NCBI RefSeq assembly: GCF_030412965.1
Contig: NZ_JAUHJQ010000018.1
Location: forward strand, 1 to 35,252
Direction of reading: 5' to 3'
DNA from: Nocardioides oceani
Lineage (GTDB): Bacteria; Actinomycetota; Actinomycetes; Propionibacteriales; Nocardioidaceae
Length of the DNA stretch: 35,252 bases
Below are positions 1 to 8,269 of this stretch, one piece after another. Position 1 is the stretch's first letter; each line of letters starts with the position of its first letter. A model generated the notes under the pieces. That model searched no databases, was not told the DNA's origin, and saw only the letters and a list, made by a program, of their open reading frames with translations. The position numbers and the translations under genes were made by a program.

Positions 1-1
1 G

Positions 2-859
2 GCCTGCATCGACGCCGCTGCCGCCGACCCGGAGTCGCCGGGGATCCAGGTCGGGTTCTACCCGCTCAAGAAGGAGATGGCCGCCGACGACGCCATCGAC
101 GTGCTCGTCGATCCGGCGAACATCATCACCAACGCCGTCACGGTCCCCGAGGGCCTCAACGTCGACCAGGTCGTCGAGGTGCTGGCCGACAACACCGACT
201 TCGACGCCTCCGACTTCGAGCGGGTCCTCGACCAGCCCGACAAGATCGGCCTGCCGGAGTACGCCGGCGGCAATCCCGAGGGCTACCTGTTCCCCTCGAC
301 GTACTCCTTCGGGCCGAACGCCAAGCCGCTGGACATGGTGACCGCCATGGTCGACCGGTGGCGCCAGGCCGCCGACGAGGCGGGCCTCGAGGACGCCGCC
401 GCCGAGCTCGGCTACACCCCGCACGAGCTGATGACCATCGCCAGCCTGGTCGAGGCGGAGGGTCGCGGCGACGACATGCCCAAGGTCGCGCGGGTCATCT
501 ACAACCGGGTCGAGAACCCCGACAACGGCGTCACCAACGGGCTGCTGCAGATCGACGCGGCCGTCAACTACGCGCTGGGCAAGGAGCCGATCGCCCGGCT
601 GACGACCGACGAGATCGACTCGGTCGCGGACTCGCCGTACAACACTTACACGCAGCCGGGCCTCCCGCCCGGGCCGATCGAGGCGCCCGGTGACGCCGCG
701 ATCGAGGCCGCGACGACGCCGGCCGAGGGTCCGTGGCTGTTCTACGTGACCGTCGACCTGGCGACCGGCGAGACCAAGTTCACCGAGTCCTACGACGAGT
801 TCCTGTCGTTCCGCGACGAGCTGGACGAGTACTGCGCGACGCAGTCCGACCGCTGCTGA
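2..859 (+). CDS. mltG: Endolytic murein transglycosylase MltG, 5' end missing
   Basis: This is the C-terminal ~285 residues of a YceG/MltG-type lytic transglycosylase, which cuts nascent peptidoglycan strands at the outer face of the membrane. The reading frame is open from base 2, so the membrane anchor and true start lie upstream. Family signatures are visible: FYPLKKEM near the left edge, VTVPEGL, the catalytic-glutamate region ASLVEAEG, a QIDAAVNYALG stretch, and the strongly conserved SPYNTYTQPGLPPGPI. The gene ends 13 bases before aroE. mltG directly upstream of aroE is a common actinobacterial arrangement. Identification is secure; only the N-terminus is unknown. Confidence 0.95.
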   Translation, partial: ACIDAAAADPESPGIQVGFYPLKKEMAADDAIDVLVDPANIITNAVTVPEGLNVDQVVEVLADNTDFDASDFERVLDQPDKIGLPEYAGGNPEGYLFPSTYSFGPNAKPLDMVTAMVDRWRQAADEAGLEDAAAELGYTPHELMTIASLVEAEGRGDDMPKVARVIYNRVENPDNGVTNGLLQIDAAVNYALGKEPIARLTTDEIDSVADSPYNTYTQPGLPPGPIEAPGDAAIEAATTPAEGPWLFYVTVDLATGETKFTESYDEFLSFRDELDEYCATQSDRC

Positions 860-872
860 GCGGCCGGTCGGC

Positions 873-1676
873 ATGCGCTGCGCGGTCCTGGGCGACCCGA
901 TCGCCCACTCGCTGTCCCCGGTGCTGCACCGGGCGGCGTACGCCGAGCTCGGTGTGGACTGGACCTACGAGGCGGTGCGGGTGCCCGCCGGCGGGCTCGC
1001 GGACTTCCTGGCCGGGCTCGACGCCTCGTGGCGCGGCCTGTCGCTGACGATGCCGCTCAAGCGGGAGCTGATGTCGCTGGTCGACGACGTCTCCGAGCGG
1101 GCGGCGCTCGTCGGTGCCGCCAACACCCTGGTGCTCGACGGGGACGCCCGGCGCGCCGACAACACCGACCTGCCCGGCGCGGTCGCCGCGGTCCGGGAGC
1201 GGTACGCCGATCCGGTCGCGGTCGGCGCGGTGCTGGGCGGCGGCGCGACCGCGGCCTCGACCGGCCTGGCGCTGTGCGACCTCGGCGCCCGCCGGGTCAC
1301 CCTGCACGTCCGCTCGCCCGAGCGGGGCGAGGAGGCGGCCGCGGCGGTCCGGCGGCACCCCTCGCGCCCGGAGGTCGCCCTGGCGCCGCTCGGCCAGGCA
1401 CCGGTCGCCGACGTGCTGGTCTCCACCGTGCCGGCCGCCGCGCAGACCCCGGCGCTCGTCGCCGGCTGCGCCGACGTCCCGGTCGTCCTCGAGGTCGTCT
1501 ACGACCCCTGGCCCACCCCGCTGGCCGCCTCCGTCGGGCCCGACCGGGTGCTGGTCGGGGGGCTCGACCTGCTCGCCCACCAGGCCGCGCTGCAGGTCGA
1601 GCTGTTCGCCGGTCGCCGGCCCACGGTCGAGGTCATCCGCGCCGCGGGCGACGCGGCGCTGCGGGGCACGGCGTGA
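873..1676 (+). CDS. aroE: Shikimate 5-dehydrogenase
   Basis: Reduces 3-dehydroshikimate to shikimate with NADPH in chorismate synthesis; cytosolic. The 267-residue length is normal. The N-terminus MRCAVLGDPIAHSLSP carries the shikimate-binding serines, SLTMPLK contains the catalytic lysine (K63), and GAANTL and DNTD supply further substrate and catalytic residues. The NADP-binding glycine loop is GGGATAAS. The ATG at 873 lies just before the first conserved strand, so the start is well placed. The stop overlaps the next start by four bases (GTGA), implying translational coupling to the prepilin-peptidase-like gene. It heads a run of aro genes. Confidence 0.95.
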   Translation: MRCAVLGDPIAHSLSPVLHRAAYAELGVDWTYEAVRVPAGGLADFLAGLDASWRGLSLTMPLKRELMSLVDDVSERAALVGAANTLVLDGDARRADNTDLPGAVAAVRERYADPVAVGAVLGGGATAASTGLALCDLGARRVTLHVRSPERGEEAAAAVRRHPSRPEVALAPLGQAPVADVLVSTVPAAAQTPALVAGCADVPVVLEVVYDPWPTPLAASVGPDRVLVGGLDLLAHQAALQVELFAGRRPTVEVIRAAGDAALRGTA

Positions 1677-2455
1677 GCGACGTGGACGGCGCGGTGGGGG
1701 CCGCCGTCGCGCTGGCCCTGGTCTGCGGCGGGCTCGGCCTGCTCGTGCCCGCGCTGGTCGGGCGGATCCCCGAGCCGGCGCCGACCACCACCGACGACGC
1801 GGCCGCCGAGCAGGACGCGCCGGTCGCCGTGCCGCCGGCCGGGCCGGTCGGGGAGTTGGAGGAGGAGCCCAAGGAGCCCTACGCCGACATCGCCCGGCTG
1901 CCCGGCCTGGTGTGGAAGGCGGCGCTCGCCTCCGCCCTGGCGGGAGCGCTGGTCGGCTGGTCGGTCGGGGCGGACTGGGACCTGCTGCCGCTGGCGCCGC
2001 TCGTACCGGTGGGCGTCGCCCTCGCGGTCGTCGACTGGCGCACGCGGCTGCTGCCGACCAAGGTCATCGCGCCGACGTACCTCCTCACCATCGCGCTGAC
2101 CCTGGTCACCTGGGTGGTCACCCGGGACACCGACGACCTCCTCCGGGCGTTCTGGGGGTGGCTGGTCGCCGGCGGGATCTTCTTCCTGCTGTGGTTCGTG
2201 CACCCCCGCGGGCTGGGGTACGGCGACGTGCGGCTGGCCGGCCTGCTCGGCATCGCGCTGGGGCACCTGGGCTGGGGCGAGCTGCTCGTCGGCGTGTACG
2301 GCGGGTTCCTGCTCGGCGGGGTCGGCGGCGGGCTGCTGTCGCTGCTGCGGGTGGTCGAGCGCAAGGCGTTCCCGTTCGGGCCGTTCATGCTGGTCGCCGC
2401 GCTGCTGGGGGTCTGGATCGGCGAGCCGGTGCTCGACGGTCTCGTGACCGGGTGA
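1673..2455 (+). CDS. Prepilin peptidase-like membrane aspartyl protease (A24 family)
   Basis: A 260-residue polytopic membrane protein of the type IV prepilin peptidase family. The two catalytic aspartates appear as D121 in VVDWRTRLLP and D185 in GYGDVRLAG, the GxGD motif. After an N-terminal hydrophobic segment comes an acidic, proline-rich hydrophilic stretch (about residues 30-70), then about six further membrane segments. The cysteine-rich N-methylase domain of PilD is absent, so this is probably a peptidase-only enzyme, as often seen in actinobacteria. The GTG at 1673 overlaps the aroE stop; the same frame stays open further upstream inside aroE but shows no family similarity there. Its substrate cannot be told from this window, since no pilin genes are present. 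Confidence 0.87.
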   Translation: MSDVDGAVGAAVALALVCGGLGLLVPALVGRIPEPAPTTTDDAAAEQDAPVAVPPAGPVGELEEEPKEPYADIARLPGLVWKAALASALAGALVGWSVGADWDLLPLAPLVPVGVALAVVDWRTRLLPTKVIAPTYLLTIALTLVTWVVTRDTDDLLRAFWGWLVAGGIFFLLWFVHPRGLGYGDVRLAGLLGIALGHLGWGELLVGVYGGFLLGGVGGGLLSLLRVVERKAFPFGPFMLVAALLGVWIGEPVLDGLVTG

Positions 2456-2495
2456 GCGTCCGGGGGAGCGGAGGCGTCGTGGGAGACTGACGCCC

Positions 2496-3674
2496 ATGCT
2501 TCGTTGGCTCACCGCGGGCGAGTCCCACGGCCCGTCCCTGGTCGCGATCCTCGAGGGCCTGCCCGCCCACGTCGAGGTCACCTCCTCCGACATCCAGGAC
2601 TCCCTGGCCCGTCGCCGGCTCGGCTACGGCCGCGGCGCCCGGATGAAGTTCGAGCAGGACCAGGTCACGCTGGTCGGCGGCGTACGCCACGGACGCACGC
2701 AGGGCGGCCCGGTCGCCATCGAAGTCGGCAACACCGAGTGGCCCAAGTGGGAGAAGGTCATGTCGGCCGACCCGGTCGACCCCGACGAGCTCGCCACGAT
2801 GGCGCGCAACGCCCCGCTCACGCGGCCCCGGCCCGGCCACGCCGACCTCGCCGGCATGCAGAAGTACGACTTCGACGACGCCCGCCCGATCCTCGAGCGT
2901 GCCTCGGCCCGCGAGACCGCGGCCCGGGTCGCGCTGGGCCGGGTGGCCAGCAACTTCCTGGAGCAGGCCGTCGGCGCCCGCATCGTCTCCCACGTCATCG
3001 AGCTCGGCGGCGTCCGTGCCCCCGACGGGCTCTGGCCCGCGGCCGACGACGTCGCGCGCCTCGACGAGGACCCGGTGCGCTGCCTCGACGCCGACACCTC
3101 CACGCTCATGGTCGAGCGGATCGACGCCGCCCACAAGGACGGCGACACGCTCGGCGGCGTGGTCGAGGTGGTCGTCCACGACCTCCCGCCGGGCCTCGGC
3201 TCGCACGTGCACTGGGACCGCCGGCTCGACTCGCGGCTGGCCGGTGCGCTCATGGGCATCCAGGCGATCAAGGGCGTCGAGGTCGGCGACGGCTTCGCGC
3301 TCGCCGCGACGCCCGGCTCGCTGGCCCACGACGAGATCGTCCCCACCGACGAGGGCATCCGCCGCGTCTCCGGCCGATCGGGCGGCACCGAGGGCGGCAT
3401 GACCACCGGCGAGGTGCTGCGCGTGCGGGCCGCGATGAAGCCCATCGCGACCGTGCCGCGGGCCCTGCGCACCGTGGACGTCGCGACCGGCGAGGAGGCG
3501 GTGGCCCACCACCAGCGCTCGGACGTCTGCGCGGTCCCCGCGGCCGGCATCGTCGCCGAGGCGATGGTCGCGCTCGTGCTGGCCGACGCGGTGACCGAGA
3601 AGTTCGGCGGCGACTCGGTGGCCGAGACCCGGCGCAACGCGGAGGCCTACCTCTCCTCGCTGCGCTACCGATGA
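2496..3674 (+). CDS. aroC: Chorismate synthase
   Basis: Converts 5-enolpyruvylshikimate 3-phosphate to chorismate using reduced FMN. The 392-residue protein starts MLRWLTAGESHGP, the first signature of the family. GRGARMKFEQD and RSSARET-like stretches (here RASARETAARVALG) and SGRSGGTEGGMTTGE, the flavin/substrate signature, follow. The ATG at 2496 is 40 bases after the previous stop. The last codons overlap the aroK start as ATGA. Length and motifs are standard and the identification is secure. Confidence 0.97.
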   Translation: MLRWLTAGESHGPSLVAILEGLPAHVEVTSSDIQDSLARRRLGYGRGARMKFEQDQVTLVGGVRHGRTQGGPVAIEVGNTEWPKWEKVMSADPVDPDELATMARNAPLTRPRPGHADLAGMQKYDFDDARPILERASARETAARVALGRVASNFLEQAVGARIVSHVIELGGVRAPDGLWPAADDVARLDEDPVRCLDADTSTLMVERIDAAHKDGDTLGGVVEVVVHDLPPGLGSHVHWDRRLDSRLAGALMGIQAIKGVEVGDGFALAATPGSLAHDEIVPTDEGIRRVSGRSGGTEGGMTTGEVLRVRAAMKPIATVPRALRTVDVATGEEAVAHHQRSDVCAVPAAGIVAEAMVALVLADAVTEKFGGDSVAETRRNAEAYLSSLRYR

Positions 3675-4180
3675 GCGGGCCCCGCGCGGTCCTCGTCGGC
3701 CCGATGGGGGCCGGCAAGACCACCGTCGCCGCGCTGCTGGCCGACGCCTGGGGCGTGACCGCGCGCGACACCGACCAGGACGTCGAGGCCACCGAGGGGC
3801 GGTCGGTCTCCGACATCTTCGTGGAGTCCGGCGAGGCCCGCTTCCGCGAGCTGGAGGCGGCCGCGGTGGCGCTCGCGCTGACCGAGCACGACGGCGTCCT
3901 CGCGCTGGGCGGGGGAGCGGTCCTCGACCCCGGCACCCGCGAGCGGCTCGCCGGCCACCGCGTCGTCTTCCTGCGGGTCGGCCTCGCCGACGCGGTGAAG
4001 CGGGTCGGCCTCGGCACCTCGCGGCCGCTGCTGGTCGGTGGCGTACGGTCGCGCATCAAGGCGCTCCTCGACGAGCGGGCGCCGGTGTACGAGTCGGTGG
4101 CCACCCTGGTCGTCGACACCGACGGGCGCACCCCGCAGCAGGTCGCCGACGAGATCCTGGAGGCCCTCCACCGTGACTGA
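3671..4180 (+). CDS. aroK: Shikimate kinase
   Basis: Phosphorylates shikimate to shikimate 3-phosphate with ATP. The 169-residue protein has a Walker A loop GPMGAGKT near its start, the shikimate-binding aspartate in RDTDQD, FRELE, the GGGAV loop of the family, and RPLL in the lid region. The ATG at 3671 overlaps the aroC stop by four bases. The frame is open far upstream, but that extension is an out-of-frame reading of aroC. The gene overlaps aroB by eight bases, giving the tight order aroC-aroK-aroB. Confidence 0.96.
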   Translation: MSGPRAVLVGPMGAGKTTVAALLADAWGVTARDTDQDVEATEGRSVSDIFVESGEARFRELEAAAVALALTEHDGVLALGGGAVLDPGTRERLAGHRVVFLRVGLADAVKRVGLGTSRPLLVGGVRSRIKALLDERAPVYESVATLVVDTDGRTPQQVADEILEALHRD

Positions 4181-5309
4181 CCCGACTGCCGGCACCACCG
4201 CCGAGACCACCCTGCACGTGGGCGGCGCGTCGCCGTACGACGTCGTCGTCGGCAGCGACCTGGCCCGTCACCTCCCGGCGATGGTCGGGTCCGCGGCCGA
4301 GCGCGTCGCGCTGGTCGTCGACACCCGGCTGCAGCCGTTCGCCGACGACCTCGTCGACACGCTCGCCGACCGCGAGGTGCTGGTGTTCGCGGTGCCCGAG
4401 GGCGAGGAGTGCAAGTCCGTCGAGGTCGCCGCGGAGATCTGGAACGCGCTGGGCGACGAGGGCTTCACCCGCTCGGACGCGATCGTCACCCTCGGCGGCG
4501 GCGCGACGACCGACCTCGGCGGCTTCGTGGCCGCCACCTGGCTGCGCGGCGTCCGCGTCGTGCACGTTCCCACGACGCTGCTGGCCATGGTCGACGCGGC
4601 GGTCGGCGGGAAGACCGCGGTCAACACCGAGGCCGGCAAGAACCTCGTGGGCGCCTTCCACGAGCCCGCCGGCGTCCTGTGCGACCTGTCCTACCTCCGC
4701 ACGCTCGCCGGCGAGGAGCTCGTCTCCGGCCTGGCCGAGGTGATCAAGTGCGGCTTCGTCGCCGACCCTGAGATCCTCCGCCTCGCCGAGTCCCTCGAGC
4801 CGGGTTCGCTGTCCGTCGACGACCCGGTGCTGCGTGAGCTGGTCGAGCGCGCCATCCGCGTCAAGGTCGAGGTCGTCGTCGACGACCTCCGTGAGACCGG
4901 CGGCCGCGACGGCCATCCCGGCCGCGAGGTCCTCAACTACGGCCACACCCTCGGCCACGCCGTCGAGCGGGTCAGCGGCTACACCATCCGGCACGGCGAG
5001 GCCGTCGCGCTGGGCTGCGTGTACGTCGCCGAGCTGGCGCGCCTCGAGGGTCGGATCGGCCCCGAGCTGGTCCAGCGGCACCGCGACGTCTTCGGCCGCT
5101 TCGGGCTCCCGACCGCGATGTCGGGCCCGACCTTCGAGGACCTGCACGAGCTGATGCGGGTCGACAAGAAGGCCCGCGGCTCCCAGCTGCGCTTCGTCGT
5201 GCTCGACGACGTCGCCCGCCCGGCGGTCCTGGCCGGGCCGTCCGAGGAGCACCTGCGCGCGGCGTACGACGCCCTCCAGCTCGAGGACGGCGGGCAGGCC
5301 CCCGCGTGA
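4173..5309 (+). CDS. aroB: 3-Dehydroquinate synthase
   Basis: Cyclises DAHP to 3-dehydroquinate with NAD and a divalent metal. With a GTG start at 4173 the product is 378 residues, normal for the family. That start has GGAGG at 4159-4163 with good spacing; the same frame is open back to 4038 but only as a shadow of aroK. Motifs seen are GGGATTDLGGF for NAD binding, VPTTLLAMVDAAVGGKTAVN, GLAEVIKCG, and the metal-ligand histidine region LNYGHTLGHAVE with RHGEAVALG. The stop overlaps aroQ as GTGA. Confidence 0.96.
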   Translation: MTDPTAGTTAETTLHVGGASPYDVVVGSDLARHLPAMVGSAAERVALVVDTRLQPFADDLVDTLADREVLVFAVPEGEECKSVEVAAEIWNALGDEGFTRSDAIVTLGGGATTDLGGFVAATWLRGVRVVHVPTTLLAMVDAAVGGKTAVNTEAGKNLVGAFHEPAGVLCDLSYLRTLAGEELVSGLAEVIKCGFVADPEILRLAESLEPGSLSVDDPVLRELVERAIRVKVEVVVDDLRETGGRDGHPGREVLNYGHTLGHAVERVSGYTIRHGEAVALGCVYVAELARLEGRIGPELVQRHRDVFGRFGLPTAMSGPTFEDLHELMRVDKKARGSQLRFVVLDDVARPAVLAGPSEEHLRAAYDALQLEDGGQAPA

Positions 5310-5734
5310 GGGTCCTCGTCCTCAACGGACCGAACCTCGGCCGGCTGGGTCGGCGGCAGCCGGAGATCTACGGCACCACGACCCACGCCGAGCTGGCCGA
5401 GCGGTGCGTGGCCTGGGGCACCGAGCTGGGCCTGGAGGTCGAGGTGCGGCAGACCAACCACGAGGGCGTGATGGTCGACTGGCTCAACGAGGCCGCCGAC
5501 GAACGCACCCCGGTGGTCCTCAACGCCGCCGCGTGGACGCACTACTCCTACGCGGTCCTCGACGCCTGCGCGCAGCTGGAGGCGCCGCTGGTCGAGGTGC
5601 ACATCTCCGACCCGCGGCAGCGGCCCGAGGAGTTCCGGCACCACTCGGTCGTCACGGCGTACGCCGTCGAGGTCGTCGCGGGGCACGGGGTCGACGGCTA
5701 CCGGATGGCCCTCGAGGTGCTCGCCCGCGGCTGA
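5306..5734 (+). CDS. aroQ: 3-Dehydroquinate dehydratase, type II
   Basis: Dehydrates 3-dehydroquinate to 3-dehydroshikimate. The 142-residue protein begins VRVLVLNGPNLGRLG, with the catalytic tyrosine in EIYG (Y22). The catalytic histidine is in VEVHISDP, and the substrate arginine and histidines in EEFRHHS. The NHEG and LNAAAWTHYSYAV segments correspond to the NHEG and N-x-G-x-x-THTSVA regions of other type II enzymes; the aromatic WTHYSYA version is a noticeable variation. The GTG at 5306 overlaps the aroB stop. It is the last aro gene before a 128-base gap preceding efp. Confidence 0.94.
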   Translation: MRVLVLNGPNLGRLGRRQPEIYGTTTHAELAERCVAWGTELGLEVEVRQTNHEGVMVDWLNEAADERTPVVLNAAAWTHYSYAVLDACAQLEAPLVEVHISDPRQRPEEFRHHSVVTAYAVEVVAGHGVDGYRMALEVLARG

Positions 5735-5776
5735 CCGGCCCCGACCCGGCATTCGGGGGGAGGCGCCGGGCGCCGG

Positions 5777-5782
5777 TAGACT
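5777..5782 (+). promoter_or_regulatory. Candidate -10 element for the efp transcript
   Basis: TAGACT matches the actinobacterial TANNNT -10 pattern and sits in the 128-base gap between aroQ and efp. No convincing -35 is seen at the expected distance. A start about eight bases downstream would place the RNA 5' end at or beside the GTG at 5791, making the short leader frame there leaderless. Sequence pattern only. Confidence 0.4.
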
Positions 5783-5790
5783 CGTGCGCC

Positions 5791-5853
5791 GTGCCCGGCG
5801 GCGCCCGTGAGGCGGCCACGAGCACCTCCTGCCCACCGGACGACGAAGGCTGA
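5791..5853 (+). CDS. Possible 20-codon leader peptide upstream of efp
   Basis: A short frame runs from GTG at 5791 to TGA at 5851-5853 and encodes VPGGAREAATSTSCPPDDEG. It begins eight bases after the candidate -10 TAGACT, so it could be read from a leaderless message, a common mode in actinobacteria. It stops nine bases before the efp ATG. Its codons 15-17 spell Pro-Pro-Asp, a known strong EF-P-dependent ribosome stall motif. The GAAGG that would serve as the efp ribosome site (5845-5849) lies inside codons 19-20. The frame is short and could be chance; there is no proof that it is translated. Confidence 0.33.
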   Translation: MPGGAREAATSTSCPPDDEG

Positions 5854-5862
5854 CACGCGCGC

Positions 5863-6426
5863 ATGGCAACGACGAACGACCTCAAGAACGGCATGGTCCT
5901 CAACATCGACGGGCAGCTCTGGTCCGTGGTGGAGTTCCAGCACGTCAAGCCGGGCAAGGGCCCCGCCTTCGTGCGCACCAAGCTCCGCAACGTCGAGTCG
6001 GGCAAGAACGTCGACAAGACCTTCAACGCCGGCACCAAGGTCGAGACCGCCACGGTCGACCGCCGCACCATGCAGTACCTCTACAACGACGGCACGTCGT
6101 TCGTCTTCATGGACGTCCAGTCCTACGACCAGCTCGAGGTCCCGCCGGAGACCGTCGGCGACGCGCAGAACTTCCTCCTGGAGAACCAGGAGGTCATCGT
6201 GGCCACCAACGAGGGCCGCGTGCTGTTCATCGAGATGCCGGCCTCGGTCGAGCTGGTCATCACCTTCACCGAGCCCGGCCTCGCCGGCGACTCGGCCACC
6301 GGCCGCACCAAGCCGGCCACGCTCGAGACCGGCCACGAGATCCAGGTCCCGCTGTTCATCAACCAGGGCGAGAAGGTCAAGGTCGACACCCGCGACTCCT
6401 CCTACCTGGGACGCGTCAAGTCCTGA
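5863..6426 (+). CDS. efp: Translation elongation factor P
   Basis: EF-P binds between the P and E sites and rescues ribosomes stalled on polyproline. The 187-residue protein has the three beta-barrel domains of the family. The domain I tip reads KPGKGPA, with K32 at the position that is modified in E. coli; this proline-flanked form is the one known in actinobacteria, which generally use the lysine without the E. coli pathway. The C-terminus shows the domain III signature GHEIQVPLFINQGEKVKVDT. The ATG at 5863 has only a distant GAAGG (13 bases away). The stop shares one base with the nusB start (TGATG). Confidence 0.96.
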   Translation: MATTNDLKNGMVLNIDGQLWSVVEFQHVKPGKGPAFVRTKLRNVESGKNVDKTFNAGTKVETATVDRRTMQYLYNDGTSFVFMDVQSYDQLEVPPETVGDAQNFLLENQEVIVATNEGRVLFIEMPASVELVITFTEPGLAGDSATGRTKPATLETGHEIQVPLFINQGEKVKVDTRDSSYLGRVKS

Positions 6427-6833
6427 TGGCGGCTCGTTCGAAGGCCCGCAAGCGCGCGCTCGACCTGCTGTACGCCTCGGAGATGCGCGGCGAGTCGCCG
6501 GTCGAGGCGCTCGACCGGGCGATCGCCGAGGGCGAGGGCCCGACCAACGCCTACACCGCGACGCTGGTGCGCGGCGTGGTCGAGCACCAGGAGCGGATCG
6601 ACGCGCTGCTGCGGGACTACGCCGAGGCGTGGACCCTCGAGCGGATGCCGGCGGTGGACCGCAACGTGCTGCGGCTGGGCCTGTGGGAGCTGCTCTACGC
6701 CGACGACGTGCCGGACTCCGTGGCGATCAGCGAGGCGATGGGCCTCGTCCGCGACCTGTCCACCGACGAGTCGCCCCAGTTCGTCAACGGCATCCTCGGC
6801 AACCTCGCGCGCAACAAGGCCAGCCTGGGCTGA
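6426..6833 (+). CDS. nusB: Transcription antitermination factor NusB
   Basis: NusB binds boxA RNA with NusE/S10 and supports antitermination of rRNA operons. The 135-residue all-helical protein begins MAARSKARKRALDLLYASEMRG and contains the family motif PAVDRNVLRLGLWELLY, then AISEAMGLV and FVNGILGNLA. It starts at the last base of efp, so the two are co-translated. efp-nusB is a conserved pair in many bacteria. No oddities were seen. Confidence 0.95.
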   Translation: MAARSKARKRALDLLYASEMRGESPVEALDRAIAEGEGPTNAYTATLVRGVVEHQERIDALLRDYAEAWTLERMPAVDRNVLRLGLWELLYADDVPDSVAISEAMGLVRDLSTDESPQFVNGILGNLARNKASLG

Positions 6834-6868
6834 GGTCCGCGGCTTGCTCCCCGCGTCATGCTGGCGCG

Positions 6869-8263
6869 GTGAGCACCCAGGAGCAGGAGCAGGAGCACGA
6901 GGTGGACCTCGTCGTCGTCGGTCTCGGACCGGGCGGCGAGGCGCTGGCCACCGGAGCGGCGCAGGCCGGCCTCGACGTCGTCGCGGTCGACAAGCACCTC
7001 GTCGGCGGTGAGTGCCCCTACTACGGGTGCATCCCGTCGAAGATGATGCTCCGCGCCGCCGACGGCCTGGCCGAGGCCCGGCGGGCCGGCACCCTCGCCG
7101 GCGACGTCGAGGTCACCGCCTCCTGGGCGCCGGTCGCCCGCCGCATCCGCGAGGAGGCCACCGACGACTGGGACGACAGCGTCGCGGTACGGCGCCTGGC
7201 CGACGCGGGGGCGACGGTCCACCACGGGACCGCCCGGCTCGACGGCGTACGTCGCGTGGTCGTCGAGCTGCGCGACGGCTCGACCCGTCGGTACACGGCC
7301 CGGCGCGGTGTCGTCCTCAACCCGGGCACGCGTCCCGCGGCGCCCCCGGTGGCCGGCCTGGAGGGCACGCCGTACTGGACCAACCGCGACGCCGTGCGCG
7401 CCACCGAGGCGCCGGCGTCGATGGTCGTCGTGGGCGGCGGCCCCATCGGCTGCGAGCTGGCCCAGGTCTTCGCCCGGTTCGGCACCCGCGTGACGCTCCT
7501 GCAGCACGGCGCGCGGCTGCTGCCGCACGACGAGCCGGAGGCCTCGGCCGTGCTCGAGCGCGCGCTCGCCGACGACGGCGTCCGGGTGGTGACCGGCGCG
7601 GAGCCGAGCGAGGTCTCCTACGCCGACGGCGGCTTCACGGTCACGCTCGGGGAGGAGCGGGTCACCGGTGACCGGCTGCTGGTCGCGGCCGGGCGCACCC
7701 CCAACCTCGACGGGCTCGGCCTGGAGACCGTCGGGCTCGACCCGACCGCCCGCTCCGTCGAGGTCGACGAGCGGCTGCGCGCCGCGGAGGGGCTCTGGGT
7801 GCTCGGGGACGTCACCGGCAAGGGCGCCTACACGCACGTCTCGATGTACCAGTCGGCGGTCGCGCTGCGCGACGTGCTCGAGCGCGACGGCGCCCCGGCG
7901 TCGTACCACGCCGTCCCGCACGTCACGTTCACCGATCCCGAGGTCGCCGGCGTCGGCATGACCGAGCAGCAGGCGCGCGACGCCGGCCTGCGCGTGCGCA
8001 CCGGCTCGACGGCGATGGAGCAGTCCTCCCGCGGCTTCGTCCACGGGCCCGGGGCCACCGGGCTGGTCAAGGTCGTCGAGGACGCCGACCGCGGCGTCCT
8101 CGTCGGCGCGACGGTCGTCGGGCCGGCCGGCGGCGAGGTGCTTGGCGCGCTCGCGGTCGCGGTGCACGCGGCGGTCCCGGTCGAGGTGCTGCGCACGATG
8201 GTCTATGCCTACCCGACGTTCCACCGCGCGATCGAGTCCGCGCTGGCCGACCTGGGTATCTGA
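6869..8263 (+). CDS. NAD(P)/FAD-dependent pyridine nucleotide-disulfide oxidoreductase (paralogue A)
   Basis: A 464-residue flavoprotein with the fold of dihydrolipoamide dehydrogenase and mercuric reductase. It has an N-terminal FAD loop GLGPGGE, a redox-active disulfide CPYYGC (C49, C54) before IPSK, an NAD(P) loop GGGPIGCELAQ, a second FAD contact LWVLGDVTG, and a C-terminal dimer domain. The His-x4-Glu catalytic pair of true lipoamide dehydrogenase (HPTxxE) is replaced: the segment reads YPTFHR, with Y448 and R453. Lipoamide dehydrogenase activity is therefore unlikely and the disulfide substrate is unknown. There is no CC tail as in MerA. The GTG at 6869 is preceded by CATGCT six bases upstream, so it may be leaderless. 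The DUF1206 gene follows after six bases, then a paralogue. Confidence 0.85.
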   Translation: MSTQEQEQEHEVDLVVVGLGPGGEALATGAAQAGLDVVAVDKHLVGGECPYYGCIPSKMMLRAADGLAEARRAGTLAGDVEVTASWAPVARRIREEATDDWDDSVAVRRLADAGATVHHGTARLDGVRRVVVELRDGSTRRYTARRGVVLNPGTRPAAPPVAGLEGTPYWTNRDAVRATEAPASMVVVGGGPIGCELAQVFARFGTRVTLLQHGARLLPHDEPEASAVLERALADDGVRVVTGAEPSEVSYADGGFTVTLGEERVTGDRLLVAAGRTPNLDGLGLETVGLDPTARSVEVDERLRAAEGLWVLGDVTGKGAYTHVSMYQSAVALRDVLERDGAPASYHAVPHVTFTDPEVAGVGMTEQQARDAGLRVRTGSTAMEQSSRGFVHGPGATGLVKVVEDADRGVLVGATVVGPAGGEVLGALAVAVHAAVPVEVLRTMVYAYPTFHRAIESALADLGI

Positions 8264-8269
8264 CCCGGC

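Noticed and set aside
4038..4172. Upstream extension of aroB to 4038
   Set aside because: The added residues are an out-of-frame reading of aroK. GTG at 4173 has a good GGAGG and gives the normal length.
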